Below are positions 15,883-24,576 of a DNA stretch of 43,339 nucleotides, one piece after another (position 1 is the first letter of the stretch; every line of letters begins with the position of its first letter). The stretch lies in the NCBI RefSeq assembly GCF_014698505.1, contig NZ_JACJTD010000057.1, positions 1 to 43,339 on the forward strand, written 5' to 3'. The position numbers and the translations under genes were made by a program. This DNA is from Nostoc foliaceum FACHB-393. GTDB lineage: Bacteria; Cyanobacteriota; Cyanobacteriia; Cyanobacteriales; Nostocaceae. The notes beneath the pieces are model-generated. The model saw only the letters and a program-made list of their open reading frames with translations. It did no database searches and was not told the origin of the DNA.

Positions 15883-16008
15883 ATGGATATCGATTACCGT
15901 ATAGCGATCGTTTTAGCACCAGTTGCCATTGCCGCTAGCTGGGCAGTGTTTAATATTGGCGCTGCGGCTTTAAGACAAATTCAAGGCTTTTTGGATAGAG
16001 AAGCTTAA
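15883..16008 (+). CDS. psbY: Photosystem II protein Y
   Basis: A 41-residue membrane protein of photosystem II. The sequence starts MDIDYRIAIVLAPVAIAASW and ends IQGFLDREA, which I recognise as cyanobacterial PsbY. It has one transmembrane helix (about residues 7-30) and sits at the edge of the complex next to cytochrome b559 in known structures. A strong ribosome site (AGAGGGG) precedes the ATG and a hairpin terminator follows at 16034. The gene is monocistronic. It lies between the two arms of an exact 92-bp inverted repeat, so the whole transcription unit could in principle be inverted. Confidence 0.95.
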   Translation: MDIDYRIAIVLAPVAIAASWAVFNIGAAALRQIQGFLDREA

Positions 16009-16033
16009 ATACGGCTCAATATCATCGATCTTT

Positions 16034-16071
16034 AACCGACTGTTTCTCTTCACAGAGGCAGCCGGTTTTAT
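16034..16071 (+). terminator. psbY terminator hairpin
   Basis: AACCGACTG and CAGCCGGTT form an imperfect 8- to 9-bp stem with a 16-base loop, followed by TTATTG. It lies 25 bp after the psbY stop. Confidence 0.6.
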
Positions 16072-16092
16072 TGATATCAATTAATGGGCATG

Positions 16093-16184
16093 GGGCATTG
16101 GGAAAAGACAAGGAAGAGGGGGGAGACAAGAAAGAAACTTGTTCAATAATTCTCCGTTGTCCCCCTTGTCCCCCTTGTCCCCCT
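16093..16184 (-). repeat. Right arm of perfect 92-bp inverted repeat
   Basis: Exact reverse complement of 15669-15760. The pyrimidine-rich units (CCCCCTTGT) continue to about 16200, so this side has more copies of the 9-bp unit. It lies directly in front of folC and is open in its reading frame. Confidence 0.9.
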
Positions 16185-16231
16185 TGTCCCCCTTGTCTCC
16201 CTCATTCCCTGACTCCCCAATCTCCCCTTCC

Positions 16232-17530
16232 TTGGATATCGATTCTGTAATACAGCCCCTGCAACGTTTTGGTGTCCATCTAGGACTCGATCGCATTGTC
16301 AATTTATTGGCAAATCTGGGCAATCCTCATCACCAAGTCCCGATCATTCATGTTGCTGGCACCAATGGCAAAGGTTCAGTATGTGCTTATCTTTCCTCAG
16401 TACTTACTGAGGCTGGTTATCGGACAGGACGCTATACTTCCCCCCATTTAGTCGATTGGACAGAACGTATTTGTCTGAATGAACAGCCAATTTCCTCTGA
16501 AGAATTGAGCCAATTATTAGAAGAAGTCCAAGCTGCTATTCGTGCTGATGAGGAATCTGCAACTCAGTTTGAAGTAATTACGGCGGCTGCTTGGTTATAT
16601 TTTGCCCAGCAGCAAGTCGATGTGGCTGTAGTAGAAGTAGGACTAGGAGGACGCTTAGATGCTACCAATGTCTGCTTGGAACCCCTGGTTACAATCATCA
16701 CTTCTATCAGCCGGGAACACTGGCAGCAACTTGGCCCCACCGTCGCTGACATTGCTAGAGAAAAAGCAGGTATTCTCAAACCGGGATGTCCCGTTGTGGT
16801 TGGAGGATTGCCACCAGATGCAGAAGAAGTTGTGCGATCGCGTGCCTTAGAATTAAAATGCCCGATTTTTACACCTCAACCCGCCCGTGAAATAGCTTCT
16901 GGATGGGCAGAATATCAAACTATTCAAAATTCTAAATTAATTAAATACCAGTTACCGTTAGCGGGACAGATTCAATTAACTAATTCAGCTTTGGCTTTAG
17001 CTGCTTTAGAAATTCTCCAACAACAGGGTTGGCAGATTTCTGAAGAAGCCATAACTAACGGCATGGCAAAAACTAAATGGCCGGGGCGGATGCAATGGAC
17101 TACCTGGAATAACCATAAATTATTACTTGATGGTGCTCATAATACCGCCGCAGCCCAAGTTCTCCGCCAGTATGTCGATAGCTTAGACGCAGTGAACCAC
17201 AAGCCAGTCAACTGGGTTATGGGAATGTTTTCTGACAAAGATCATGCTGATATTTTTGCCGCCCTGTTGCGGCCAGGCGATCGCCTTTTCCTAGTACCAA
17301 TACCAGTAGAATCTTGGCCCGGTAGAACTTCCGCTGATCTAGACTACTTAGCAAATCTAGCTTACAGCCTCTGTCCAGAATTAAGCGATCGCCAAATCCA
17401 TCCAGATTTATTCACAGCATTAGAAACCGCAACCTCAACCGCAACCACAGACGATTTAATCGTTTTATGTGGTTCCCTTTATTTAGTAGGCGATTTTTTA
17501 TCACCCACCAATATAATTCGTAAATCATAA
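16232..17530 (+). CDS. folC: Folylpolyglutamate/dihydrofolate synthase
   Basis: About 432 residues. The ATP-binding loop HVAGTNGKGSVCAYLSSVL and the Mur-ligase-family segment VAVVEVGLGGRLDATN are clear, as are the folate-site region (YTSPHLVDWTERI) and the C-terminal domain start LLDGAHNTAAAQVL. It adds glutamate to dihydropteroate or tetrahydrofolate in the cytoplasm. The start is uncertain. The frame is open back to a TTG at 16139, but those residues (SPLSPLSPLS) are translated from the inverted repeat. The TTG at 16232, giving (M)DIDSVIQPLQRFGVHLGLDR, matches the usual start of cyanobacterial FolC and is preferred, although no ribosome site precedes it. The neighbour downstream is convergent. 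Confidence 0.9.
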   Translation: MDIDSVIQPLQRFGVHLGLDRIVNLLANLGNPHHQVPIIHVAGTNGKGSVCAYLSSVLTEAGYRTGRYTSPHLVDWTERICLNEQPISSEELSQLLEEVQAAIRADEESATQFEVITAAAWLYFAQQQVDVAVVEVGLGGRLDATNVCLEPLVTIITSISREHWQQLGPTVADIAREKAGILKPGCPVVVGGLPPDAEEVVRSRALELKCPIFTPQPAREIASGWAEYQTIQNSKLIKYQLPLAGQIQLTNSALALAALEILQQQGWQISEEAITNGMAKTKWPGRMQWTTWNNHKLLLDGAHNTAAAQVLRQYVDSLDAVNHKPVNWVMGMFSDKDHADIFAALLRPGDRLFLVPIPVESWPGRTSADLDYLANLAYSLCPELSDRQIHPDLFTALETATSTATTDDLIVLCGSLYLVGDFLSPTNIIRKS

Positions 17531-17557
17531 TTACGAATTACGAATTACGAATTACAA
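17530..17557. repeat. ATTACGA tandem repeat
   Basis: AATTACGAATTACGAATTAC consists of the 7-bp word ATTACGA in tandem, located between the convergent folC and sugar-binding protein genes. The same word recurs at 39311-39340. Confidence 0.7.
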
Positions 17558-17560
17558 AAT

Positions 17561-18859
17561 TTATCTATTGTTCCACTCTTGCGCCGCATCCTCTACGGCT
17601 TTATCTACAGTCTTCTGGTTTAACATTGCTGCTTGCAAGTTCTCGTAAACCGCCTTTTGGAGTTTTTTGAAATCCTTCAAAGTAGGAGTTAATATTTCTG
17701 CTTGTTGCAGTTGTTGGGCAGTGATAACTCGCGCTTTTTCTATTGTTGAAGCATTAGCTGGAACATCTTTAAAGTAACTATCAGACAATGCCTTGACTGT
17801 AGAAGGTAAGACATTTGCAGCTTTAGCAAAGGCTAACTGATTTTCGTCATTGGTGACAAATAAAGCAAATTTTACAGCCCCGTCTGGTTGTTTGCTATCG
17901 CGGGGAATAACTATGTTCATCACCGCAACATTTTTCTTGCCTGTTTCACCAGTGAGTTGAGGTGCTATTCCCGAAGCTTGTGCAATTTTCGGGGCATTAT
18001 TAGCGATCGTTTTCAGAAATTCTGGCCCAGAAGCTAGAAACGCAGTCTCTCCAGATTGGTATAAATCGATCGCGTGGCGATGTCCTTGCGTCAAAGCTTC
18101 TTTAGGAAGCAAACCTTTTTTATACAAGTCTACCCAATACTGAAACGCTGCCTTACCTTGTGCTGAATTAAACGCTGCTTTTCCCTCAGCATCTACTAAG
18201 GTGACACCCATTTGCACGAAAGATTCCAACACTTCACCGGAATCTTGCGGCACGAAAGTCACAAAAAAGGCATACTTGCCAGTCTTATCTTTAATTTGTT
18301 GGGCTGCTTGTGCCAATTCTGCGTAGGTTGCAGGTGTTTTATTGATACCTGCCTGTTTTAATAAATCAGTGTTATAAATGGTTAACCTTGTGGTGAGATA
18401 CCAGGGAATCCCAAAACTCTTGCCATTAAGCGTACTTGCTTTCCAGATATTCGGTAGATAGGAGGAACGTACATCGTTTGGGACTTTCGCATCTAAATCT
18501 AACCAGGCATTTCGTCCAGCAAGTTGGGAAGCAAAACCCGGATTGAGGTTAACTACATCAGGTGGCGTTTTTGCTGAGACAGCTGTTAAAATTTTGTTCT
18601 CCATCGCCGCCCAAGGTACATCTACCCAGTTAATCTTTATACCTGGATTTTGCGATTCAAAATTCGCAATTAGGTTTTTGAAGTAGTCGGTAAATTGAGG
18701 TTGGAGTTGCATCGTCCAAAACTCAACAGTTGCCGTGCCTGAACTAGCCTGTTTTGTACCTGTACCAACATTACTTGTGCTGCAACTTACAATCCAACAG
18801 GTTAATAATCCCAGCAGTGTAAAAGCAACAAGTTGTTTAAATTTTCGCAATTGAATCAT
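17561..18859 (-). CDS. ABC transporter substrate-binding lipoprotein (family 1)
   Basis: A 432-residue extracellular solute-binding protein of the type used for sugars. The N-terminus is a lipoprotein signal (VAFTLLGLLTCWIVSC, lipid-attached Cys26). The mature part begins with the typical ATVEFWTMQL strand and contains the family signature around residues 130-160 (IWKASTLNGKSFGIPWY). It would capture a solute, probably an oligosaccharide or glycerol-type compound, for an inner-membrane importer. No permease or ATPase gene is adjacent, so it is an orphan that must work with components encoded elsewhere. It is convergent with folC and divergent from the pil genes. Confidence 0.88.
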   Translation of the reverse strand: MIQLRKFKQLVAFTLLGLLTCWIVSCSTSNVGTGTKQASSGTATVEFWTMQLQPQFTDYFKNLIANFESQNPGIKINWVDVPWAAMENKILTAVSAKTPPDVVNLNPGFASQLAGRNAWLDLDAKVPNDVRSSYLPNIWKASTLNGKSFGIPWYLTTRLTIYNTDLLKQAGINKTPATYAELAQAAQQIKDKTGKYAFFVTFVPQDSGEVLESFVQMGVTLVDAEGKAAFNSAQGKAAFQYWVDLYKKGLLPKEALTQGHRHAIDLYQSGETAFLASGPEFLKTIANNAPKIAQASGIAPQLTGETGKKNVAVMNIVIPRDSKQPDGAVKFALFVTNDENQLAFAKAANVLPSTVKALSDSYFKDVPANASTIEKARVITAQQLQQAEILTPTLKDFKKLQKAVYENLQAAMLNQKTVDKAVEDAAQEWNNR

Positions 18860-19001
18860 TTTCCCAGTATTTTTACGCTTGCTCAGTGTGAAAAGCTTAG
18901 ATCAGAATTGTCGAGATTATAGGCTAAATAAATTACTTAGCACCAAGTCCATTTCTTAGTATCATTTAAATTTTCAATTTAGCAGTCCAGCGGGCACAAA
19001 T

Positions 19002-20108
19002 GTGGTAAAAAGCTTCAATAGTCTGTTTGGCAAATCGAATAAAGGGGTCGGCATTGAACTTGCTCCCGAACGGGTAAATGTAGTTCAGCTACGCAAGCAG
19101 CGTCAAGGCTTGAAACTAGAAACCTTTACATCGGTAGCAGTTCCCGAAGGCATAGTTACTGATGGTCAAATCACCGACCCCGCAGCAATGGCGCAATTAA
19201 TTCAGCAGGCGCTAGCTGAGAGCAAAATCAAAACTTCTCGCGTTGCCACTGGTGTACCAGGGCGAGATTCCATCGTTCGGATCATACCAGTGCCAGCAGA
19301 GTTAGATGATAAAGAACTGCGAGAAATGGTGCTCAACCATGAAGCAGGTTTATATTTACCCTATCCTCGTGAAGAAGCTGATGTAGATTATCAGAAACTT
19401 GGGTACTTTGTAGATGAAGATGGCATTGAAAAAGTACACGTACTCCTAGTTGCCACCCGCAAGGAGATAACGGATACCTATATAAGTACATTCGAGCAGG
19501 CAGGATTACAAATCGATGTTTTAGAAATTAACAGTTTTGCTCTGATTCGGACTATTCGTGAGCAACTGCGACAATTTGGGCCACAAGAAGCAGCAGTACT
19601 AGTTGATATAGAGTTTGACAGTACAGAAATCGCCATCATCGTTAACGGAGTGCCGCAATTTTCACGCACAGTCCCAATTGGGACTTATCAAATGCAAACT
19701 GCCTTAGCAAGGGCAATGAGCTTACCCACATCACGAGATATGGAACTGTTACACGGAATGGTTATTCCGCCAACTCCCATAGACGGCGGCAAAACTGGTG
19801 TCACCGAACTCGATCCTGGTATGGCAGCCATATTAAGAGTGTTGGGAGAACTTACAGATGAACTGCGCCGTTCCATCGATTTTTACCTCAATCAAAGTGA
19901 AAATTTGGAGGTAGCACAAATTATATTAGCTGGCCCAGGAGGTGGACTCCAACAGCTAGATGAATTCTTTACGCAACGATTGAGCTTGCCAACTACCCAA
20001 ATAGATCCAATAGGGTCTTTATCTTTGGAAGTTGACACTGATAAATATCCACAGGTACAACGCTCTGGTTTGGCGATCGTACTAGGTCTAGGAATGCGGG
20101 AGGTGTAA
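19002..20108 (+). CDS. pilM: Type IV pilus assembly protein PilM
   Basis: A 368-residue cytoplasmic actin-like ATPase of the pilus assembly platform. It begins at GTG with the segment FNSLFGKSNKGVGIELAPER, typical of PilM, and keeps the actin-fold nucleotide-binding parts (VGIELAPERVNVVQL at the start, AAVLVDIEFDSTEIAIIVNG in the middle, AQIILAGPGGGLQQL near the C-terminus). PilM binds the short cytoplasmic N-terminus of PilN. It is the first gene of pilM-pilN-pilO-pilQ; pilN begins 4 bp after its stop. In cyanobacteria this system drives phototaxis, DNA uptake or, in filamentous forms, gliding of hormogonia. An ATG two bases upstream is in a different frame. Confidence 0.95.
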   Translation: MVKSFNSLFGKSNKGVGIELAPERVNVVQLRKQRQGLKLETFTSVAVPEGIVTDGQITDPAAMAQLIQQALAESKIKTSRVATGVPGRDSIVRIIPVPAELDDKELREMVLNHEAGLYLPYPREEADVDYQKLGYFVDEDGIEKVHVLLVATRKEITDTYISTFEQAGLQIDVLEINSFALIRTIREQLRQFGPQEAAVLVDIEFDSTEIAIIVNGVPQFSRTVPIGTYQMQTALARAMSLPTSRDMELLHGMVIPPTPIDGGKTGVTELDPGMAAILRVLGELTDELRRSIDFYLNQSENLEVAQIILAGPGGGLQQLDEFFTQRLSLPTTQIDPIGSLSLEVDTDKYPQVQRSGLAIVLGLGMREV

Positions 20109-20112
20109 CAAA

Positions 20113-20889
20113 ATGTACAGCCTAGATGTTAACTTTCTTAAAGACCGCCCAGCATACCAGAAAAAGCCTGAGAGAAAGGGAGGCATATCTCTAAACCTGC
20201 CTACAGGGAATATGACACCAGTGTATGTGGGAGTTGCACTAGGTGTAGGTCTTCCAGCTTTATTGGGAGTTGGTTGGTGGTTGTTACAAGGAAAGATTGT
20301 TGAATTAGAGGGGACAATAGCACAACTAGACCAAGAAAGCAAGAAGTTAGATACAGAAATAGGAAATCTGAATAAAATCAAAGCCGAGACGAATGCAATC
20401 AAAGGGGAAACCCAAGCTTTAGTCACCGTATTTGACCAGATTCGACCTTGGTCAGCAATGCTGCAAGATTTGCGCGATCGCATCCCAGCGACAGTGCAAA
20501 TCGAGAACATCAAGCAAATCCCACCCATTGCGGCAGTGGAAGGGAAGCCAGCAGGCAATCCCGCTGGGGGATTAGAAATTACCGGATTGGCTCGTTCTTT
20601 TAACGATGTCAATGATTTCTTATTGAGTTTACAACAGTCTCAGTTCTTGAAGTCCTCAGAAAGCAGAATTCTGACGGCAACGTTAGTAGATGCTCCCTTA
20701 ACTCCAGGTTTGGGTCAACCTACTAATGCTGTAATAATTAAGCCGCCCCAAGTAGTTAAATACACTATTCAATCGAGTATGAACGATGTTCCAGCTTCGG
20801 AATTAATCCGGGAGTTGGAAAAAAAAGGCACAGTGGGGTTAGTAACTCGAATTCGTAGTATGCAACAAACAGGAGTCATTTCAAAATGA
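20113..20889 (+). CDS. pilN: Type IV pilus assembly protein PilN
   Basis: A 258-residue inner-membrane protein. The N-terminus MYSLDVNFLKDRPAY is the conserved PilM-binding segment (cf. INLLP-type motifs in other bacteria). One membrane helix at about 36-58 (PVYVGVALGVGLPALLGVGWW) is followed by a coiled coil (about 60-105) and a ferredoxin-like periplasmic domain. It forms a heterodimer with PilO. The last bases overlap the start of pilO (ATGA), indicating translational coupling. A Pro/Gly-rich loop (VEGKPAGNPAGGLEI) in the periplasmic domain is specific to this lineage. Confidence 0.93.
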   Translation: MYSLDVNFLKDRPAYQKKPERKGGISLNLPTGNMTPVYVGVALGVGLPALLGVGWWLLQGKIVELEGTIAQLDQESKKLDTEIGNLNKIKAETNAIKGETQALVTVFDQIRPWSAMLQDLRDRIPATVQIENIKQIPPIAAVEGKPAGNPAGGLEITGLARSFNDVNDFLLSLQQSQFLKSSESRILTATLVDAPLTPGLGQPTNAVIIKPPQVVKYTIQSSMNDVPASELIRELEKKGTVGLVTRIRSMQQTGVISK

Positions 20890-21656
20890 CGCTGAGTGAT
20901 GATTTAAATTTTGCCGAACATGGTGGGGAATTCGATTCGGAAACGCCAGCCTACCCCGTGGTATTTGGTATTGCTTTCACACCAAAAATTATTGGTATCT
21001 TGGTAGGGGTAATTGGTTTAGCGGGAGCAGGTTATATATTGTTAAACCTGCTGATGCCAGCTTGGGAAAGCTATCAGCAGCAGCAAGCTAAAAGCTCTGA
21101 ACTGCAAGCGCAAATTGAGCAAAAAAAAGCCAGTATCAAACAGATTGCCAAAGTTAAAGACGAGCTAGCACAGGCAAAACAGCAAAAAGTTCAGGTTTTA
21201 GGTTTATTTGCTAACGAAAAAACCTTGGATACATTGCTGTTGGATCTGAACCGATTAATTGACTCTGGCAGTACTCCAACTTCTATTAATGCAGTGAGAG
21301 CCAAACTCAAGAAATTTGTGCCAGTTTCCGCCAAACCAGAACCGATTATCGATGGAACTCTAGGACTACAGGTTGACGGTAAGCTGCAACGCAGCAGTAT
21401 CAATGCCGAAATTACAGGAACTTATGAGCAAACACAATCGATAATGCGTAACATTGAGCGTTTACAGCCTTTGTTAATAGTTAAAGATTATCAAGCAACT
21501 TTGGCTCCAGTAGAGTCAAGATCGCCATTAGATAAAACGCCGGTTCGGGTAGGGCCAGCAGCGATCAATACGTCATTCCAGTTACAGGTATTGATGCCAC
21601 TTAGTGCAGAAGAAGTAGCGGCGGCGGCGGCGGCTAAAAATGCCCCGAAAAAGTAG
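20886..21656 (+). CDS. pilO: Type IV pilus assembly protein PilO
   Basis: A 256-residue protein with the PilO layout: a short cytoplasmic start, one membrane helix (about 34-56, KIIGILVGVIGLAGAGYILLNL), a coiled coil rich in Gln and Lys (about 65-100) and a C-terminal periplasmic domain. It starts inside the stop codon of pilN. It partners PilN and links the platform to the secretin. The C-terminus ends in an alanine run (EEVAAAAAAKNAPKK) encoded by a GCG repeat (21617-21633), which could be prone to slippage. No pilP gene follows, as usual in cyanobacteria. Confidence 0.93.
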   Translation: MTLSDDLNFAEHGGEFDSETPAYPVVFGIAFTPKIIGILVGVIGLAGAGYILLNLLMPAWESYQQQQAKSSELQAQIEQKKASIKQIAKVKDELAQAKQQKVQVLGLFANEKTLDTLLLDLNRLIDSGSTPTSINAVRAKLKKFVPVSAKPEPIIDGTLGLQVDGKLQRSSINAEITGTYEQTQSIMRNIERLQPLLIVKDYQATLAPVESRSPLDKTPVRVGPAAINTSFQLQVLMPLSAEEVAAAAAAKNAPKK

Positions 21657-21782
21657 TTAACTTAGAGCCAAGGCGGTTTCTAAGCGCCGATTTAGCGTTA
21701 AGTAAACTTAGAGCCAGGGCGAATTTTATTCGCCTACTCAAAATTGTTTGTAAACAAGGTTTTATAAGGTGAGGAATGAACT

Positions 21783-24170
21783 GTGAAACAGCTTCACGGT
21801 AATAGTTTTATATTGGGTACTGCCGCTTTTGTATTTTTGGCAGCTCAACCAGTTTGGGCACAAATTAGTCAAGTTACTAACGTACAGTTAAATCCAGTTA
21901 ATGGTGGAATTAGCGTTGCTTTGAAAACTTCTTCAGGGTCGCGCCCCCAAGTTTTCACTACAAAAAGAGGCAAGACTTTAGTCGCAGATATTATCAATAC
22001 TCAATTACGATTACCACAAGGCAATAGTTTTCGTCAAGATAGCCCAGCACCAGGAATTGCCTCCGTTGAGATTAATCAGCTTGATGCCAATAGCATTCGG
22101 GTGACCGTAACTGGTAGTAACAATACACCTGAGAGTCAACCCGTGGTGCGATCGCAAAATGGAATTACACTCAGCTTTAGCCCATCCAGTGGCACTACAG
22201 CATCAGCATCAACGCCAACAGCGCCAACGCCAACATCCACAGCACCGCCTGCTACTACTCCAGCCCAACCGGGTCAGAAGCCAGATGTTCTTGTTCCTAA
22301 CCCGGAAGTCACCATTGACGGACAACCTGCAAAAGCAGCTGGGCCAGGTCAACCGGTGAGTCAGGCTCCACCTTTCTTACCTAGAGCTGTCGCGCCACCA
22401 GTGGGAGATATTGCCATCTCTAATACTGATGCTTCTCCTAGCACCATTGACTTAGGAACTCAGGAACGTGTACCCCGTTTAGTATTGCGAGATGCGCCGG
22501 TGCGTGAGGTTTTGTCACTACTTGCCCGTGCTGCTAGTTTGAACCTGGCTTATATCGGAGGCGAGCAAGCTGCTGGAGGTCAGCAAGGTGGTGCTGCTAA
22601 TGCACCAGCAGTTTCTCAAACAATCTCGTTAGATATAGAAAATGAGCCAGTGCAAGATGTGTTTAACTACGTCTTACGCTTGAGTGGTTTAGAAGCGAAT
22701 CGCAGTAATCGCACGGTTTTTGTTGGGCCTAAACTACCTAATTCCACCCGTGACATGGTTATGCGTAGCCTGCGACTCAATCAGGTGACAGTGGGAGTCG
22801 CCTTGAACTTTTTGGTCGGCTTAGGAGCAGAAAGCGCCGTCAGCCGCGAACGACAAGTTACCAGTGTTAATGCCGTACCCGTGGGTACTGGAGTTGCTCC
22901 TATCACCCAAACTCAGACAACTACAGAAACCAAAGTTGAAACTCAACGCGTTAATTTTACAGACTCTAACCCATTACTTAGAGGTTTACAGGCATTAGGA
23001 GATGAGCGCACCAATTCCCTGACTTTGATTGGCCCTCCGCGGCTAGTTGAGATGGCCATGTCTCAACTAACTCAGCTTGATATCCGCCGTCGTCAAGTGG
23101 TAGTCAACGTCAAGATTATCGATGTTAACCTCTTGAACACCCAAGACTACAACACTAGCTTTTCCTTTGGAGTTGGTAATAACTACTTTACAAATGATGG
23201 CGGTGCAGCATCTTTGAATTTTGGTGGTTCGAGACCAGCTACAAGAGCTGAAGCATCAACCAGTGTGACTAGTACACCTACAACTCTTAATCCACTTCAA
23301 AGCTCAAATATTTTTCTAAACCCAAATACAGGAACAGCTACTGCTGGCACAAACTCTAATCCACTACAACCAGGTATTACAGCATTTACACCAGGAACAA
23401 GTACAACTGCAATTGTCCCAACAGCGATTGATCCTGTTACTGGTACACCGACTCAGTTTCAGCAGCAAACCACGACAACCCCTTCAACAACCACATTCGG
23501 CTTGCCGACCATATTCCAGTTCCCTAAACGTCTTCTCGCTAGCTTGCAGGCTCAAGTACAAAATGGCAACGCCAAGATTTTGACAGACCCGACCTTAATT
23601 GTCCAAGAAGGTCAAACCGCTAATGTGAATCTGACTCAGGAAGTGGTAGGCAATATTAAAAGGGAAATAGTTCGCGATGCGAATCTTGCTACAGAAACTA
23701 TTTCAGCTGAAAAAGACCGAGTAGGTTTAACCCTAGCTGTCAAAGTTGAGCGGATTGATGATAACGGTTTTGTCTCTCTATCGGTAGCTCCTGTCGTCAA
23801 AGCACCCCAAGCTCCAGCTACTATCAACGTTGGAGGAGGCGGTACCCAACAAATATTCTTGGTATCGGAGCGCTCTCTTAATTCTGGCTCGATTCGCTTG
23901 AGAGATGGTCAAACACTAATTCTTTCAGGCATCATTCAAGACGCAGACCGGACAACTGTCTCTAAAATTCCCATCTTGGGTGATCTTCCACTAATTGGTT
24001 CGCTGTTTAGAAGTACAAACAGACAGAACCAGCGCAATGAGGTGATTGTATTACTCACACCTCAGATTATGGATGATACAGAGAACTCCTCCTACGGCTA
24101 TAACTACGCCCCCAGCCCAGAAGTGCGGCAAATCCTTGAGCGTCGAGGGTTGAAGGTTCCTGGCAGGTAA
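21783..24170 (+). CDS. pilQ: Type IV pilus secretin PilQ
   Basis: A 795-residue outer-membrane secretin starting at GTG with AAGGTGAGG upstream. It has a signal peptide (cleavage after QPVWA, about residue 26), an AMIN domain (about 30-130) for peptidoglycan binding, a Pro/Thr/Ala-rich linker (140-170), an STN/N-domain region (about 235-330; LVLRDAPVREVLSLLARAA) and the C-terminal secretin pore with the signature VPILGDLPLIGSLFR followed by NEVIVLLTPQIM. A Thr/Ser/Asn-rich low-complexity insert lies at about 490-580. It forms the gated channel through which the pilus passes. It lies 126 bp after pilO; that spacer contains two ACTTAGAGCCA repeats. A strong terminator follows. Confidence 0.95.
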   Translation: MKQLHGNSFILGTAAFVFLAAQPVWAQISQVTNVQLNPVNGGISVALKTSSGSRPQVFTTKRGKTLVADIINTQLRLPQGNSFRQDSPAPGIASVEINQLDANSIRVTVTGSNNTPESQPVVRSQNGITLSFSPSSGTTASASTPTAPTPTSTAPPATTPAQPGQKPDVLVPNPEVTIDGQPAKAAGPGQPVSQAPPFLPRAVAPPVGDIAISNTDASPSTIDLGTQERVPRLVLRDAPVREVLSLLARAASLNLAYIGGEQAAGGQQGGAANAPAVSQTISLDIENEPVQDVFNYVLRLSGLEANRSNRTVFVGPKLPNSTRDMVMRSLRLNQVTVGVALNFLVGLGAESAVSRERQVTSVNAVPVGTGVAPITQTQTTTETKVETQRVNFTDSNPLLRGLQALGDERTNSLTLIGPPRLVEMAMSQLTQLDIRRRQVVVNVKIIDVNLLNTQDYNTSFSFGVGNNYFTNDGGAASLNFGGSRPATRAEASTSVTSTPTTLNPLQSSNIFLNPNTGTATAGTNSNPLQPGITAFTPGTSTTAIVPTAIDPVTGTPTQFQQQTTTTPSTTTFGLPTIFQFPKRLLASLQAQVQNGNAKILTDPTLIVQEGQTANVNLTQEVVGNIKREIVRDANLATETISAEKDRVGLTLAVKVERIDDNGFVSLSVAPVVKAPQAPATINVGGGGTQQIFLVSERSLNSGSIRLRDGQTLILSGIIQDADRTTVSKIPILGDLPLIGSLFRSTNRQNQRNEVIVLLTPQIMDDTENSSYGYNYAPSPEVRQILERRGLKVPGR

Positions 24171-24212
24171 TAAGGATAATGGACAAGGTGAGTCACTTTT
24201 GGCAAAGGCTCA

Positions 24213-24243
24213 GATCCCCGACTTCTTTAAGAAGTCGGGGATC
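24213..24243 (+). terminator. pilQ terminator / dispersed hairpin
   Basis: GATCCCCGACTTC and GAAGTCGGGGATC pair as a 13-bp perfect stem around a short loop, followed by TTCTTGTT. It closes the pil operon. A related but weaker CCCGATTT/AAATCGGG hairpin is at about 25217-25240, so this may be a member of a repeat family as well. Confidence 0.75.
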
Positions 24244-24333
24244 TTCTTGTTCACGAGTAGGATTAAATTTAAATGTCATTTAACAATAAAAATATCCAAT
24301 CACAATAGAAGTAATAGTAGTGGGTAAATACTA

Positions 24334-24576
24334 ATGACTTGAGAACAAAAATTATTAACAAAGTGGCGTTCTCTTCCACAAGACAAGCAAAAGGAAGTTT
24401 TAGATTTTGTGGAATTTCTTGGTTTTAAAAACTCTGCAAATAAAATCCCATTGGGAGAACGTTTGCAGCAAATTCGTACTAAGATTGTTGCTTCTGGTAA
24501 ACATTTATTAGATGAAGATGAAATCGAAAAAGAACTTGCCAGTCGGAGAGGTGAGCTACAGAGTAGAGAAGAATGA
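24334..24576 (+). pseudogene. Decayed VapB-like antitoxin gene
   Basis: Reading from the ATG at 24334, the third codon is TGA (24340-24342), after which the frame is open for 77 codons: EQKLLTKWRSLPQDKQKEVL and onward through a VEFLGFK segment to GELQSREE and a stop. The helical LPxxKQxEVLDFVEFL segment is typical of antitoxins paired with PIN-domain toxins (DUF2281/VapB-like). No alternative start codon is found in frame before the conserved region, so the gene is probably dead through a nonsense mutation. The toxin start overlaps its stop (ATGA), the normal layout of such pairs. Confidence 0.75.

Noticed and set aside
16081..16323. Minus-strand open frame encoding a collagen-like GDKGDKGDKGD protein
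   Set aside because: The pattern comes from translating the 9-bp CCCCCTTGT units of the inverted repeat, and the frame lies over the real folC start on the opposite strand. A similar frame at 15552-15770 has the same origin.
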